A DNA stretch of 64,000 nucleotides, taken from the NCBI GenBank assembly GCA_019722365.1, contig JADFUC010000245.1:155465-219464 (forward strand). Direction: 5' to 3'. Source of the DNA: Lithospermum erythrorhizon. Its lineage: Eukaryota; Streptophyta; Magnoliopsida; Boraginales; Boraginaceae. Numbering within the stretch: the stretch's first letter is position 1; every line of letters starts with the position of its first letter. This document shows positions 10,131 to 22,934 of this stretch, one piece after another. The notes below the pieces were generated by a model. It made no database searches and was not told where the DNA came from. It was given only the letters and a program-made list of their open reading frames with translations. The translations under genes were made by a program, and so were the position numbers.

Positions 10131-12190
10131 CTTGAGTGCGCTTTAGAGGTATTTGAACCTCGGGTTTCGATTGCTCGTGCATCTTACCCTTGTTTTGATA
10201 GTTTCTTGTTTTGCTTGAAGTCTCAACCTATCGATGGCTTTCATGAATATAGGGTATTGTTGACTTACATGTTTAGGCATCGACGCTGCAAGGCGAGCAT
10301 TAAGTTACTACGATATACATTCATGGGCGTATTTATATATAGAGGAATTAGATTTCCGTTTTCCATGAGAACTGGAGTCAAATGCTATCTGGTTAAGCCC
10401 TAGATAGCGTATTCCGTAGGGTTTGTTTTACTTGTAGATATAGCATTGGATCCCTAGTTCCTCTATTTCTTCTAGAGAATGAAGCGCGTCTGAGACTTGT
10501 GTGTCCCGGGTTCGTGGAGTGGGGGCGCCTTCTAACCCCGTCGTTCTCTCGCATGGGAAGATGGACATGAACTTGGCCTTCATTAGTGTCCAAGGATGAG
10601 GACCCTTGTTTGCCTGTTGGGTTAAGAAGGTAGCCTTGTCTGGTATGCCTCCCTCTTGTTCTTGGAGCTTCGACTCCACCAGTGTTTGATGCCCGTACTC
10701 GAGTCGTCTCCATGGCGTTTGCTCGTGGATATAAGCTTCATGGATGGCCTGGTTTTTTGAGGAATTCATCGAGGATGCCTCTTGTGGCTGGGTAGTGCGT
10801 GGTATTCCGACCTGTGGTCAACTCATGCACATATCATTGGATCCACGAGTTCTTCTACTTCTACAGGAGTACTTATCCGTGCTTGAGGTAGATTGTCTTT
10901 TCAATTCACGCTTTACGTATCCCGTTTACCGTCTTTTCTTACTGATATGCATGAGAGATTGGTCATGAATCTCTTCTTCATTGCTTCCCAAGGATGTGTT
11001 TCTAAGGACCCGGTATACTCTGTTGGCGTGTATTCATGCTTTGTTTTCTATGTTGAAGCATGAGGCGGGCTATTACGGTGCTTGGCCTCCCCCAGGTTGG
11101 TTTTCCCAATACATTGAATCTGATTTTATCCTTGGGATCACTTTTGCCTGGCCTTAGGAAGACCTCGCACCACTGCTGATTTTCTTGGGGGTTGGTGCCC
11201 CAACACGGTCGTTTATGTTGTTGATTTGTAGGAGCCACTTTCACTTTGAGCCTCCCATTCTTAATTGGTTTGTTACCTCTTGATTAGGACTGAGAGTGGT
11301 GGCTTTGGTGGCCTTCATCCCAGCCCAGCGGTTGAGTTCTTGACCAAGACCGTCCTTTCTACTTTATCGTCTTACGGATGTCGTTCAACCCCGTATGCTC
11401 GTGTCGATAACCGGGTATGATTGTCCACATGGGCTTTTGTCTTTGATAGAATCATACCCAGCGGTAGGGAGGTGCATCTTTCGAACCCGTGCTTCCATTG
11501 CTCTATCTTGGGTCGGCTTCTTTGGGTGCCCACGAAACCCACAAGGAGGCGACGGCGCCACCTTTTCGGGCTAAGTGAGGGGTAGAGGTCGGGGCACTTT
11601 GAATGGCAGATTAGATATTTCCTAGTTTCTTGTAATGTTGGGAGCCTTTGCTTGAGGTGAGGGAAGATGCTTGGGCACCTCGGGCGCTTTCTCAATGCTG
11701 GGGTTTGCTCCTCCTCTTGTAGTATTTGGCATCGGCAAAGTGGGATTCTTTGCCCGATTGCGAATGGATTCTCATCCGCCTTCAACTGTTTTTCCATTCC
11801 ATGCTGCGATACTTGGCCGGTGGAGTGTAGAGGGAACAACATTGCATTTATGAATCAGGGTCTTCCTAGTAGGGCGTGGTTTCCAACTCCTATCGCCAAA
11901 GTGCGGGGACTTACTTTCCAGGAGGATTTGCTTCCATACCCAGATTTAAAGCAACAGATTATGATACGAAGGGACTATTGTAACTCTCTTACATTGAGAT
12001 GCTTGATCTCGATATGCGAAGTGGAAGGATGTTTATAGATCCTCAAATGCAACATTCTATTTGCTCGACTTTTTCTTTGTGTAGCGACACATAGAGAGTT
12101 TAATGTTACCTTCTTAGCATGGCAGTCTTCGCCGGTGTGAAGACAAAATTCACAGAGACTTGTTGGCGGGTAACGTGGCACGAGTAACTC
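10131..12190. other. Degenerate retroelement internal sequence
   Basis: GC-richer than the flanking intergenic DNA, with many short frames on both strands (for instance minus 10428-10769 and 11372-11842). None gave a recognisable domain. It lies between gag remains to the right and the antisense ORF to the left, so it is probably decayed internal retrotransposon sequence. Confidence 0.4.
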
Positions 12191-13128
12191 GCGGTAGTTG
12201 AGGTCTTAGATCGACTTGGCATTCGTGGCTTGCTTGAATAATTCGGCCCGTGCTTTCAGGATAGCTTGCTCTCCCAAAACCGAGGCTGCCTTAACCTCGG
12301 TAAATTTTTGGGCGATGGTGAGGGGTTAATGTGGTTAGAAGACTTTGTCTTCTTACAGGTAATTGCCACTTTCTGTGATCAGCCGCTTCTCTTTGAAGAT
12401 GAAGCATTTTTTTAGGTGGATAGCTTACAGTACATCACACTGATGCCCACAAAATTTGGAAGCTCACATGCTTGATTTGCCTCCTTGCAGGGATGTCGAG
12501 GAATCGAAGGATATTCCTTACTCTGTATTTCTTTGAGGCGTAGAGGTGCCTTGCCTTCCAGGTCGAGCCACGCCCTCGACCTTGGCAGTTACGAGGTGAA
12601 CTTCGTTGTTTTTAGAAGTTACAGGTATTGCTTCTTTTCTTTTCGAGTTTGGAGTTCTCTCTTGACCTCTAGGATCGTGCCCAGTGCTTGAATAGAAGTG
12701 GAGGGGCAGCGTACCCTTATAATGCCCTTGTTGCCATTTGCTCGAATGTCTTAGGAAGTATTCCTTGCATGATGTCACTATGAGTCCCAATCGTTCCTTG
12801 GATGCATCTTGATAGGCGATGACTCACGAGGAGTTTGTATCTTGCATTTTAGGTTGAGGTTCCTCCGCTTTGATTTGATTAAATACGTAACACAGGCTTC
12901 TTTCTCTTTAACTTTGTTTTGAGGTGGTAGTTAACAAATCGTACTAACTCTCTTTGTCACTTGAAGAAGCGATTGAGAGGTCGTCTTCGATTGAGTCAAC
13001 TGTCTATACGGGAGAGGAATCATACCCGATCGAGCATTCCGCTTTGAGGGTAAAGGCATTTGACCATTTATCCCGCTTGATCCCGGCGTTGTTGCACGTC
13101 TCCAGCAAGTGGGATTGCATGTTATTTG
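12191..13128 (-). pseudogene. Gypsy gag remnant
   Basis: On the minus strand near 12740-12790 one frame reads SDIMQGILPKTFEQMATRA. This resembles the gag motif 'YILQGI.PrTFEELATRAhD' found in plant gypsy elements. Around it are broken frames rich in Lys, Ser and Gln (12518-12790 and 12931-13176). There is no intact zinc knuckle. It probably continues at 15461-15893 on the far side of the inserted LTR. Confidence 0.5.
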
Positions 13129-15315
13129 TGTAATGACCGCCCAGTCGGCCGCCGGTGTCATTATAATCACGAGCATGAAAGTCGCATGCGATGGGCGGCT
13201 TCAGTTTAAGAACTCAGCGTTTTGGCATCCAAAAATTTGATTTACAATTAAAATTTCAGAAAAGCGATTTTTTAAAATTTACAATCCATCGAGGTGTTAT
13301 AACCAACCAACTCATATATATATACAAAACATATCTCAAAAGGCGATAATGCAGCAAGAACTACAAGCCAGGAGTAAATAATGTATCCGAATACAAGATA
13401 ATTACCCGACAAGGTTAAAGGCGAAAGCGAGAAATACAACGATAAAGCGGTTGGCAATGTGACAAAGCGAGGCGCGAGATCTCGGCCGCCCCGATCTTCC
13501 GCTTTAGCCAATGTCCAGACCTCGCAACTTCGCTCGACTTTCGCGTTCAAGCGCCCGCTTTCGACTGGCGCCTTAAAATGAAATGCCGCCCAAGCGAATA
13601 GGGGTGTAGCCAGAAGCTTAGTGAGGAAACTTAACACGGGGAAAACTTAAGCCATACGAGCGAGGGCCGATCGATAGATATAGTAGTCAAATATGAATAA
13701 ATATGTATATACCGAGGACTACCTAATAAAAGGCGATATCATAAAATTCCAAGAAGGTCCCAGGCACTAACGTATGAATATAATCTGAGTCTCTCGATAA
13801 GACGCAATCACGAGAATAAAATCACGAGAGACTCGGCAAACGACTATAACTCACAGGCCATTGAAACCATCATCTACCGTATATAAAGTATACGCGACCT
13901 GCAATGCGCGTATCGATCCGTACTGCGAGGAATGGACGATCGCAACTGGCTTATAAGGCCAAACCGCACTTATCACAAGGCGTAAGGCCCAACGTCTCTG
14001 AAGTAATCAAAATCGCCGGCAAGGCCACATAAATCTACATGAGAGGTAGAGTAAAGGCCCACGGAACCTGAAGAGAAATGCGGCTGAGGCCCTGAAACCT
14101 GAAAGCGTAAAGTTGAGAGTTCAAGCTGTGCTTACCTCGAAACCGTCTTCGCGCCCGCAATACTAATCCATAATCATATCATGAAACCGGCTCAAGCTGA
14201 CGATGACATGGCTACCTGATTTTAAATTAAGTACATAAAAGTAGCACTAGTGAGATAAGTACTACTTCTGCTTGCTTACCGAAAATCCTCGCGAAAACAC
14301 AATCACGATAGCGCCCGCTTTCCCACGATCGGCTACTTAATACCCGAAAGTACAATCGAAACTACTATGCTGCGTTGCAGAATCGTGCAACTACAGAGGT
14401 GGAGCGATTCTTGCTTGATGCAAGCGAATAAGATACTTGAAATCACGACCCACGTCCGGATAGCGGCCAAATCGCTACTTGCTAATTTCCACCTTATCAC
14501 TTTAACATTTCAAATCAACTTAAATCTCCTATTTAACCCTCAAGTCCATAATTAACAACTTTTATACTCAAAATCTCAATTCTGACTCGACTTGTCTTCT
14601 GACTAACCCTTATTCGATTATAAATCCTAATTTCTAACCTTACAACAACTACAATAAGGTCCCAAATTAACCCCCTACACATTTAAAGTCTCATAAAAAG
14701 TCAACATATAAAAAGTCCAACTAACCTAGGAAAAGTCAACCGTCGCCATAAACACCGAAGCAATAGCCTTTCGTGAATTAACTTCTTATATTCGTACATT
14801 ACTGCCACATAACAAACTTAAAAACACAATTAAAGTCAATTTAGCAAAGTCGGCAAAAGAATCACTATGTCCAAAACCCAAGAAATATCCCAAAAGATTT
14901 GAACTTTAGCACCTTAATTGAAAGAAGACTACGTGAGGGGAAGATATGACGATCTTTAGTTTGAGCGACAATTGAAGAGAGAAATGGAAGAAAAATTTCA
15001 AGGGGAGGTGGATGGGAGATTTTTTGGCCAAAACATGAAAGAAAGATAAAGTTGTTTGTGTGATGATGTGGAGGATAGGGATGAGTAGATATTTGAGCTG
15101 GCTTGAGTCAGTTCGGTTCGGTTAATTTCTCGAGCTTTCAGTACTTAAATCTCCTTGATAAAACCGATTCCAATTCTTAAATTTCCCATGACATAAGCTA
15201 CTACTCATATAATACTAGTCTTGGTACATCGATTTTATTCGAAAATTATTTATCTTATCTCGGGTCCCGACGAAGTATTATTATTCTTATTATTATTATT
15301 ATTTTTGGATTCAGT
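13129..15315 (-). mobile_element. Solo LTR, chromovirus (Tekay/Del)-like
   Basis: It begins TGTAATGACCGCCC in plus orientation, the same kind of end (TGTAACGACCCGCC) as the LTRs of the 47-64 kb array. It shows the same order of landmarks: a run with AAAAAGTCAACATATAAAAA, then CAAGAAATATCCCAAAAG with TTTGAACTTTAGCACC, then a purine-rich leader block about 14940-15070. The array LTRs have AAAAAGTCAACTC, then CAAGAAATACTCC and ATTTGAACTTTCTACC. It is therefore a diverged relative. No primer-binding site follows its end at 13129, which favours a solo LTR or a truncated copy. The right end is uncertain (15260-15320) and I found no target duplication. Confidence 0.5.
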
Positions 15316-15460
15316 TCCATCAAAGTGTTGGAACTTGGGTGGGCTGATAATACTTAGGCGTTCCGGTGAGGAATTACATCTGAGAGGTATAGAACTGATG
15401 TAGGTATCTGAAAGGTGGCTCCTAACCGTGACCACTGTTGCCCCGGTATACTCCCTTGAT
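15316..15460. other. Short spacer after the solo LTR
   Basis: No frame or motif that I can assign. Confidence 0.3.
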
Positions 15461-15893
15461 TTAACTGAAAATCATCCCATCTGTTGAGATGATAGGAAGC
15501 CTACTATGTTCTGGATTGGTGGGTGTGTGCGAGGGCATAATTGAGGGAGACAGGATCGTCCGTCTCCCGTTTAAGGGTCGTAAAATTTCTTTGCGCTTTA
15601 AAATTTGCTTGATTTGCTTTCTTTGCTCTATGTTCTTGATCAGCCATCTTCTTTGACATTTGAGCGATGATAGAGTCATCTTGATGAATCTTTTGCATAA
15701 TACTCTACCGTCAGTTAGTTTGGCGTACATTCTTAGGTAGGTATGCCGAATTAAATGCGTTGGTGTTTAGGAAGTCATAGAGGCGATGGATGAACCCGGT
15801 TTCGATTAGCAGATCACAAATGTCAGTTTCTTTGGGTGTAAACCCACAGTTTCTTGAGCTACTCGGTGTTCGTCTACCGAAGTCCTCGGACAT
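15461..15893 (-). pseudogene. Possible gag N-terminal remnant
   Basis: Minus strand. A frame beginning MSEDFGRRTPSSSRNCGF (15711-15893) is followed, after a frameshift, by a Lys/Gln-rich helical stretch with QMSKKMADQEHRAKKANQAN (15504-15698). This is composition typical of the start of plant gypsy gag proteins, and it lies downstream of a possible primer-binding site at about 16150-16172. No diagnostic domain was seen. Confidence 0.35.
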
Positions 15894-16175
15894 GGTTTAG
15901 AAAATTCCTGGGTTTGGCATCGATCGCTTTGAGGCTGCCTCTCTTTATCGTGACTTGTTAGCCACAGAGCTCGGCTGATATGTTAGCAAAAGAAACTTCA
16001 ACGAGGGGGTCTTTGAGGGACATCTCTAACGAGGTCGTGTATTTGATGAACTATATACGCATAGTAGCCTTTGAAATTACATGGAAGGCTGGGATAGTCC
16101 TCTTGGAAATATCTCAGGATTTACGTCAATGACGAAGAATTGAAGTTGATAGTCCCATCGGGCGTATCACCAGAT

Positions 16176-18090
16176 TGTAATGCAAAGAAAAAAAACATAT
16201 TTACAATGAAATTTAAAAATAAAACCCAACATGAGGAAAAATTCCTCGGTGTCTGGGGTTTTTTATCAAATCGAAGAAGTTCAGGCATCCCAGCTGTGGA
16301 GTCTGGTTTGGCAGCGATTTATTGAGATGTCGGCTTATTTGACTTGAGGCTTGAATTTGGGCTTGAGATTGACTTGATTTGATTTGATTGCTTAAGACAG
16401 CAGATTTGGATAGAAGCTCTGATTTGGATGAATATCCTGGTCTTGATGGGTTGAGATTGGTTTGGACTTGGATATGGTCAGTTTGGGAGCATAGCGGCGT
16501 ATTCAGTGTTGGTATGGACTTGATGCTTGGAGTGCTTAGACTTGATCTCGATTCTATTTCGGACTTGATGGGTCTTCTGGCGTTTGCGGTGATGGGGTTT
16601 AACATTTAGTGGGACTTAAATGTGGATAGGCCATGACCTTGATTAGGACTTTTGGATTTGATGACTTCCTTTTTACTGAATTAGGACTTATGTGTATTTG
16701 AGAATAAAACATCTTTGATGGGACTTAGTGCTTGATATGACTTATTTGGGATAAGACTCCGGTATGGAGCAATACAAGCCAGTGTTGAGCCAGCGATGCT
16801 GCTTTGAGATTTAATGCTACGGTGGCGCTAGCGAGCATTCTTGTAGGCGGGACTTGAGGATATGGCCGCGATGGGGCTTGGTGAGATTTGGCCTCGCTTA
16901 GGACTTAGTGAGATTTGGCCTCGCTTGATTAAGCTTTGAGAGTGCGTCGGCACACAAGCTTTACTACTTTTCTATTGACCGCGCGGCTTGTTGTTGTATG
17001 GGGATGTGATAGTATGAAGGTGGAGATGTTTCGACCTTGTTGATGATACTAATCAACTGAAGCGAGGGGGCCTTAACGTGTTTCACACTGAATCCGGCTA
17101 TAGGGCCCGAGCTTCGGTTATTCCTATATGCAGGATTTGATTAATCAAACTTGGGGGTTATGGGTGTTCGTCAAGTTTATGAATAATCGGGGGCTACGTA
17201 GTTTTAATTCTGAATATTCGGCGTTCTTGAGAATCTTCATTGATTCTGAAATGATTTTGCTTTAAACTTGAAGTTATTGCATTTGCATGCAATAATCCTT
17301 AATTTCGGCCGCTATTTGGCCGGCACCCGGAAGTGTTTTCGGCCAGCGCGTGGTGTTTACGCTAACGACGCTTCAAAGATTTAACGCAGAAATTTCGAGG
17401 AAGGCGTTAATACAGATTTTCTGGGAGTTTTTGGGATTTTATTGGAGGTTTATGCTCATGGAATTTCGGTCAAATGGGGGGGGGTATTTATAGGTTTAGG
17501 CCCTCGATGCTGGCTTCGATTGTGGCAGTTTGGTTTCGGGTGGATGGAATCTTGGCCAGATTTGAATTTTGAGCTTTGGACCGTGCAAATAATTTGGAAT
17601 TACTTGATGACCAAGTAATCCTTTTGGGCGCCTATTTTGAGGTGAATGGCTTCGGATTCTTTTTTCTAGTTGGCGTATTTTCATAATAGCCGGACTTTTT
17701 GGAGCATGATTTTGCGCATTTCGACCGAAGTCTTGATTTTTGAACCACATAACTTTTGAATTCTTGATTTTGCACCACAAAACTTTTGGAGCCATCATTT
17801 TAAACCCATGGTTTATATATTCTTTATTTTGAGCCGCGTGGCGTTACAGGCGTCTGTGGCCCGATTTACATGGGTTTTCGAGCCGATTTTATCACGACAT
17901 TTAGTGCGGCGTTTTTCTACAAGGGAACCCTATTTGAGTTGAACTTAGGGGTTAATTAATGTAGAAACCCTTATTGCTGACTTGATTAACTCCGAGGGGG
18001 ATTGATTTCTTTGGCGTCCTCGTTCGTCCAGGAGTGTTTGATTTGAATTTAGGGGTTTAATGAGAACCAATGGGTCACGTGATGATGGCA
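16176..18090 (-). mobile_element. Candidate LTR of a second gypsy-type element
   Basis: Plus-strand start TGTAATGC at 16176 and end GATGATGGCA at 18090 give TG...CA boundaries of about 1.9 kb. On the minus strand an A-run precedes the TGCCATC end, and CTATAAATACC lies near 17490 as a TATA box about 600 bases into the LTR. Just beyond the other end is TGATACGCCCGATGGGAC, which could be a primer-binding site. No second copy exists in the window to prove the boundaries, and it does not match the LTR at 1490-2342, so it belongs to a different element. Confidence 0.35.
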
Positions 18091-19839
18091 TTTTTTTAGT
18101 GGATTCGACCCTTAATTAATTTGATTAATTAAATGTGAAATAATTTATTTTTTTGATAAATTTTCGATCATTTACATAATATTCTCTAGTTTTTTAGTTG
18201 TCGTTTTGGGCGTTTTAATAAATTAAGGAAAGAAAAGGTAGTCCAAAAGTGTATTGAAAATATAGAATGTCAAATTAATTGAAGCAATATCATTGGTTGA
18301 TTGTTTATTTTAAGAGAAAAAGTAGTCAAAATTACATTGAAAATATAAAAAAGCTATTTATTATGCTAAGCAGCAAGCCCAAAAAACAATTTTTTTTTGG
18401 CTAAGCGACAATTATATAAAGGCGAAGGAGGGAATATAATTTATTTTTTTTAATTTTCAACATTAATTTTCAGTTTTTTTTGCTTAACTTATCATTAAAA
18501 TTAGATTGCTCAATTCAAGTAATAGCTTTTTCAAGGTCGCCCAAACATTTTGTGTATTTACAATGAAGAAAGCCCAAAAAAACCATTTATTGAAATCGTA
18601 ACTCTTTAATAAATGGTATCTATAATAGTGATTCCTTTAACGGATAACAAAAAAGGTAATTTATTGTAAGTTCTGATAATTAAATACTCGAAAAATGCTT
18701 GTTAAATAAATACATGAATTGTCAATTTTTATAATTACGTAACTTTCAAGCTTTATTTGTAAAATATAAATGTTTGTATTGTATAATATTTTATAAAAAC
18801 ATAATATCAATGGAAAGAGTTTGAAATATATTTTAAATTGATATAATTTTCGCAAAAGTCTTTATCTGTCTAACCAAAATATATTATCCAAAGTTCAAGT
18901 GGTATAACCAAAAATCAGTAAAAGCAATCTTTGTGGGATGGAGGGATTATTACTAGAAAAACGAAAGAAAATATAAATTAAAATAAAGATGTCTTTACAC
19001 CACAACACTTTTAACTTACATTTCTTATTTTTGTGAAATGCATTCATAATTCTTGTTAAAAAAATTAATTTTCCCAAAAAGAAGTACTCCGTATTATCCA
19101 TGATTTTATTGACAATCTTTTTCAGATATTAAAGTTCAACTTCACTCCACATCATAATAACGATATTTTACTTGTATTATAAAAGTGAATCCAATTTACA
19201 AAAAATGCAATCTTATTACTACGTATTAAATTTTAGATTATAAAATTTCATTAAAAAATTCAAAAATACTTATCTATTAACGTTTAATTGTCATTCACAG
19301 AGTAATACATCTGAGTGAAGAATGAAAATTAATTGAAAATATATTGAAAATATAAAATGATAATTAATTAAAATTATATGAATTGTTAATTAATAATTTA
19401 ATAACAAAATATATGTAATAAAAATAACATTAAAAATGTAAAATAATAATTTTATATTAGAACTACAGGTAAACGCATATTTTAATTTTATCAAGCTAAA
19501 TGTCAGCGGAGGGAGTGAACCATTTCTCTCTCTCTTGGTGGTCCTCTGAGAATATGGTTGAATATTGAACGCCTGAAAGCTGGTTTTGATGTCTTTAATT
19601 AACTCATTATTATTTTACTTTGCCTTTAAATGATTGAGAAGTAGATCATCATATTATTATTATCTTCTCAAAAGTCTTCATCATAGCATCCTATTTATTT
19701 TATGTAAATACTTATAAAGCTCTAAGAAATAGTAATAATCTTTTATGGAACTTATTATTTGTCCTTAGTGTTTACATATATTTATGTATGAGTAGTAATT
19801 TAAAAGGGTGAAAAAAAAGTCAACTTTTTTTTAGTGAAA
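18091..19839. other. Intergenic, AT-rich
   Basis: Very AT-rich, with only short chance frames. It includes the region 5' of the WNK gene; T-runs and ATTA-rich blocks are common. I did not identify a core promoter with confidence. Confidence 0.5.
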
Positions 19840-22800
19840 ATGAATGTGGTTATTCAATCAGAATCAGATGACTCAGGATTTGTTGAATTTGATCCAACTG
19901 GAAGATATGGCAGAGTAATTAATTACCCATTTTCATTTTTTTCATTTTTTAATTTTCTCCATGATTTAATTTTGTTTTTTTTGTTAATGGGGTTGATATT
20001 GATATTCTTGATGCAGTATAATGAGATTCTTGGCAAAGGAGCTTCAAAGACGGTGTATGGAGTTTTGGAACATTTCACACTTTTAATACTAGTTTATTTT
20101 TTGCATGCTGGGGGAATGTTTGGGTGCTTCATCAACATTCCAACCGGAAATTAATGTCTGATGGTTGGAAATATTTGGTGCAGATATAAAGCTTTTGATG
20201 AGTATGAAGGGATTGAAGTTGCTTGGAATCAAGTTAAGCTTCACAGTTTCTTGCATAGCCCCGAGGATCTTGAAAGGCTTTACTGTGAAATTCATTTGCT
20301 GAGGACACTTGAGGACAAGAATATTATGAAGTTCTATACATCTTGGGTTGATATGGAAAATAGGAATATCAATTTTGTAACTGAAATGTTCACTTCTGGC
20401 ACATTAAGGCAGTAAGTTCGTGAACTGAATTTCCGGATATTACTGATCTCCCATCTTTTAGGAGCTATTATATGTCGTTTGAGCTTTTCCTTCTTGTTTT
20501 TTGTTGAATTCTAGGTATAGGCAGAAGCATAAGAATGTGAACATTAGGGCAGTGAAGCACTGGTGTAGGCAGATCTTGGAAGGCCTTCACTATCTCCATA
20601 GCCATGACCCTCCTGTGATCCATAGAGATCTCAAATGTGATAACATTTTTATTAACGGCAACCAAGGGCAGGTCAAAATTGGAGATCTTGGTCTTGCTTC
20701 TATTATGCGAAAATCACATGCTGCTCATTGTGTTGGTACAGTTCATGCTGCTTCATCTTGCCCTTTTTTAACTTTCCCTTTTCAAAATCATTTCGAAGAT
20801 GATATTCAAGTAACTGGACTTTTAAAAGCCTACTTATTCTGTATGCCTATTTTAGTGCTTCACTTTTGGATGTCCTTTTCTCAGAAAAGTTGGGTTCTCA
20901 TGATCTTTGTAGCTGAGCTGTTTCAATCTCTGATAATTATTTTAGAGGAAATATCAAGTCGCTAGTGTCTTTTGTTGTCTTGGTATATGCTTTTTGGCTT
21001 TTTGGGTAGTCATCCAATGGTTTCTTTTCTTTAAAGATCATTTCTATGAAAAAGCATAATAGAGAGGTCATGATTATATATGGATTATTGGGGTTCTTTT
21101 CTATCAGGAACTCCTGAATTCATGGCACCGGAAGTTTATTTAGAAGAATACAATGAATTAGTCGATATCTATTCCTTTGGAATGTGCATTTTGGAGATTG
21201 TGATGTTGGAATATCCTTATAGTGAATGTACACATCCTGCTCAAATCTACAAGAAAGTAGTATCTGTGAGTATTTTTCCTTGTCACACTACCACTAGTTC
21301 TGAATGTGGGTGTTTCCCCCTCAAGCTTCCTGGTTTCTTAGAGTAAATGAGTTTTGTACAGGGTAAAAAACCAGAGGCTTTATACAAAGTGAAGGATCCT
21401 GAGGTACGTGAATTCATAGAGAAATGCTTGGCAACTGTATCGTTGAGGCTCTCCGCAAAGGAGCTTTTGAATGACCCTTTTCTTCGCATTAATGATGGTA
21501 AACTAGTTTCAAAAGAGGCAGGCATTCAGAACGAACTAGATTTTGTTGATCCTCTGCTAAAACAGCCTTTCTTCGAGATTGATTATGAAAGAAAAACATA
21601 TACAGATGGCTCTAATAAGGATTATACTCTTGAGGACCAAAATGGACAAGCGCATGATCCAAATGAATTTGAGCAGAGTGGGATTCAGCTTTTTGATATC
21701 AATGGTCATGAAGATAATGAGCATTTTGCTGATCTTGATATCACAATTAAAGGAAAACAAAGAGAAGATGGTAGCATATTTCTGAGGCTTCGAATTTTAG
21801 ACAAGGAAGGTAACTAGCATCTAATAGTTTTGGTCCTCGCTATGAGTCTACTTTCTAAGAACTGCTTTATGTCAAATCTTTGCAGGACATGTTAGGAATA
21901 TATATTTCCCTTTCGACATTGAAATGGATACAGCATTGAGTGTGGCGACAGAAATGGTTGCTGAGTTGGATATAAATGACCAAGATGTAACAGAAATAGC
22001 CGATATGATTGATGGAGAGATTGTTTCTCTGGTACCTGAATGGAATCCAGGGCCGGGAATAGAAGAAACTCCCCGTTTTTCGAATTTTAGCTTTTGTGAC
22101 GATTATGGTTCCAGTGACACTTTGACTGAATCTTACATGCACTTATTGATGAAAGACCTGGGAAGCAGTCCGAATTTATCTCAATGCTTAGGTAATGGAT
22201 GTGCAGCTTCCCATGGCCGATTTGAGGAGATCACATATCAGATTGATAGGTGTCCACACGGTGCTGCAAATCCTGCAGAGGATACTCCTGCTCCTTCAAC
22301 TCCAAGCAATGGTTTTCATCATCCCAAAACTCTGGACAAGTGTGAAAACTGCAGTCCCGGCGAAAGGCGTTATCTTGAAGCATGTGAAACGCTGGATCAA
22401 GAAGTTCCTGCAAAAGAGGAACAAGCATTGAAACAGGGGAAAGAAAGTTCATCCATTTCAAAAAATCACATAAGATCTTTATCCAGTTCGCGGTCTGTTG
22501 CTGTTGTATCTATCTTATCCAATGAATCTTTCAACCGTGAGCATATTCAAGATGATTTAATATGGCTTGAAGTAATGTATCAGCAAAAGTTGAATGAGGT
22601 TCGGGATCAAAAGTTGGGGTTGGTACCAAGATCTTCTAAACCACCGAGTAGTACTGCAATCGACACACAGAAAATTAAAAAAGGTATATCTTCTTTTCGA
22701 GCACTCGTCAAATCTTCTGTCCGTCGCCATAGAAAAGACAGTTCAGAGTTACAAGCATACGACCAAGAAAGCAACAACAAATCGGTCCCCAAGAGGGCCA

Positions 22801-22934
22801 GAAAAGTTCGTGCTAAGAAGGTATCCGCTAAAGTCAAGGATTTGCTTTCGCCTCGAAGTTTTAAGAATGACAAATTGCTGCCTAGCCCTCTTCACAGGGT
22901 AGCATCCTTACCAATTATTTCTTTTAAGTTATGA
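19840..22934 (+). CDS. WNK: WNK serine/threonine kinase, seven exons
   Basis: Exons: 19840-19914, 20017-20054, 20184-20411, 20515-20735, 21108-21265, 21362-21809 and 21886-22934. All introns are GT..AG and the joined frame is 738 codons plus TGA. The start is the ATG in frame with the conserved [12 protein letters not shown] leader. The kinase domain spans about residues 26-281. The glycine loop [12 protein letters not shown] holds Lys36, the relocated ATP lysine of WNKs, while the usual strand-3 Lys is Asn53 (EVAWNQV). Asp152 is in HRDLKCDN; the magnesium motif is DLG (Asp171), as in other plant WNKs; the activation segment ends TPEFMAPE. Around residues 374-425 is an OSR1-C-like domain ([20 protein letters not shown]), followed by a long Ser/Lys-rich tail. 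The kinase domain is closest by memory to the Arabidopsis WNK1/WNK9 group. Plant WNKs act in clock, flowering and osmotic or ABA signalling. Function here is inferred from family. Confidence 0.95.

Noticed and set aside
18400..19830. WNK upstream region as a defined promoter
   Set aside because: Many AT-rich TATA-like words occur, but none could be singled out without transcript starts.
21867..22142. Minus-strand frames across the WNK last exon
   Set aside because: They are shadows of the WNK coding frame with no own signals.
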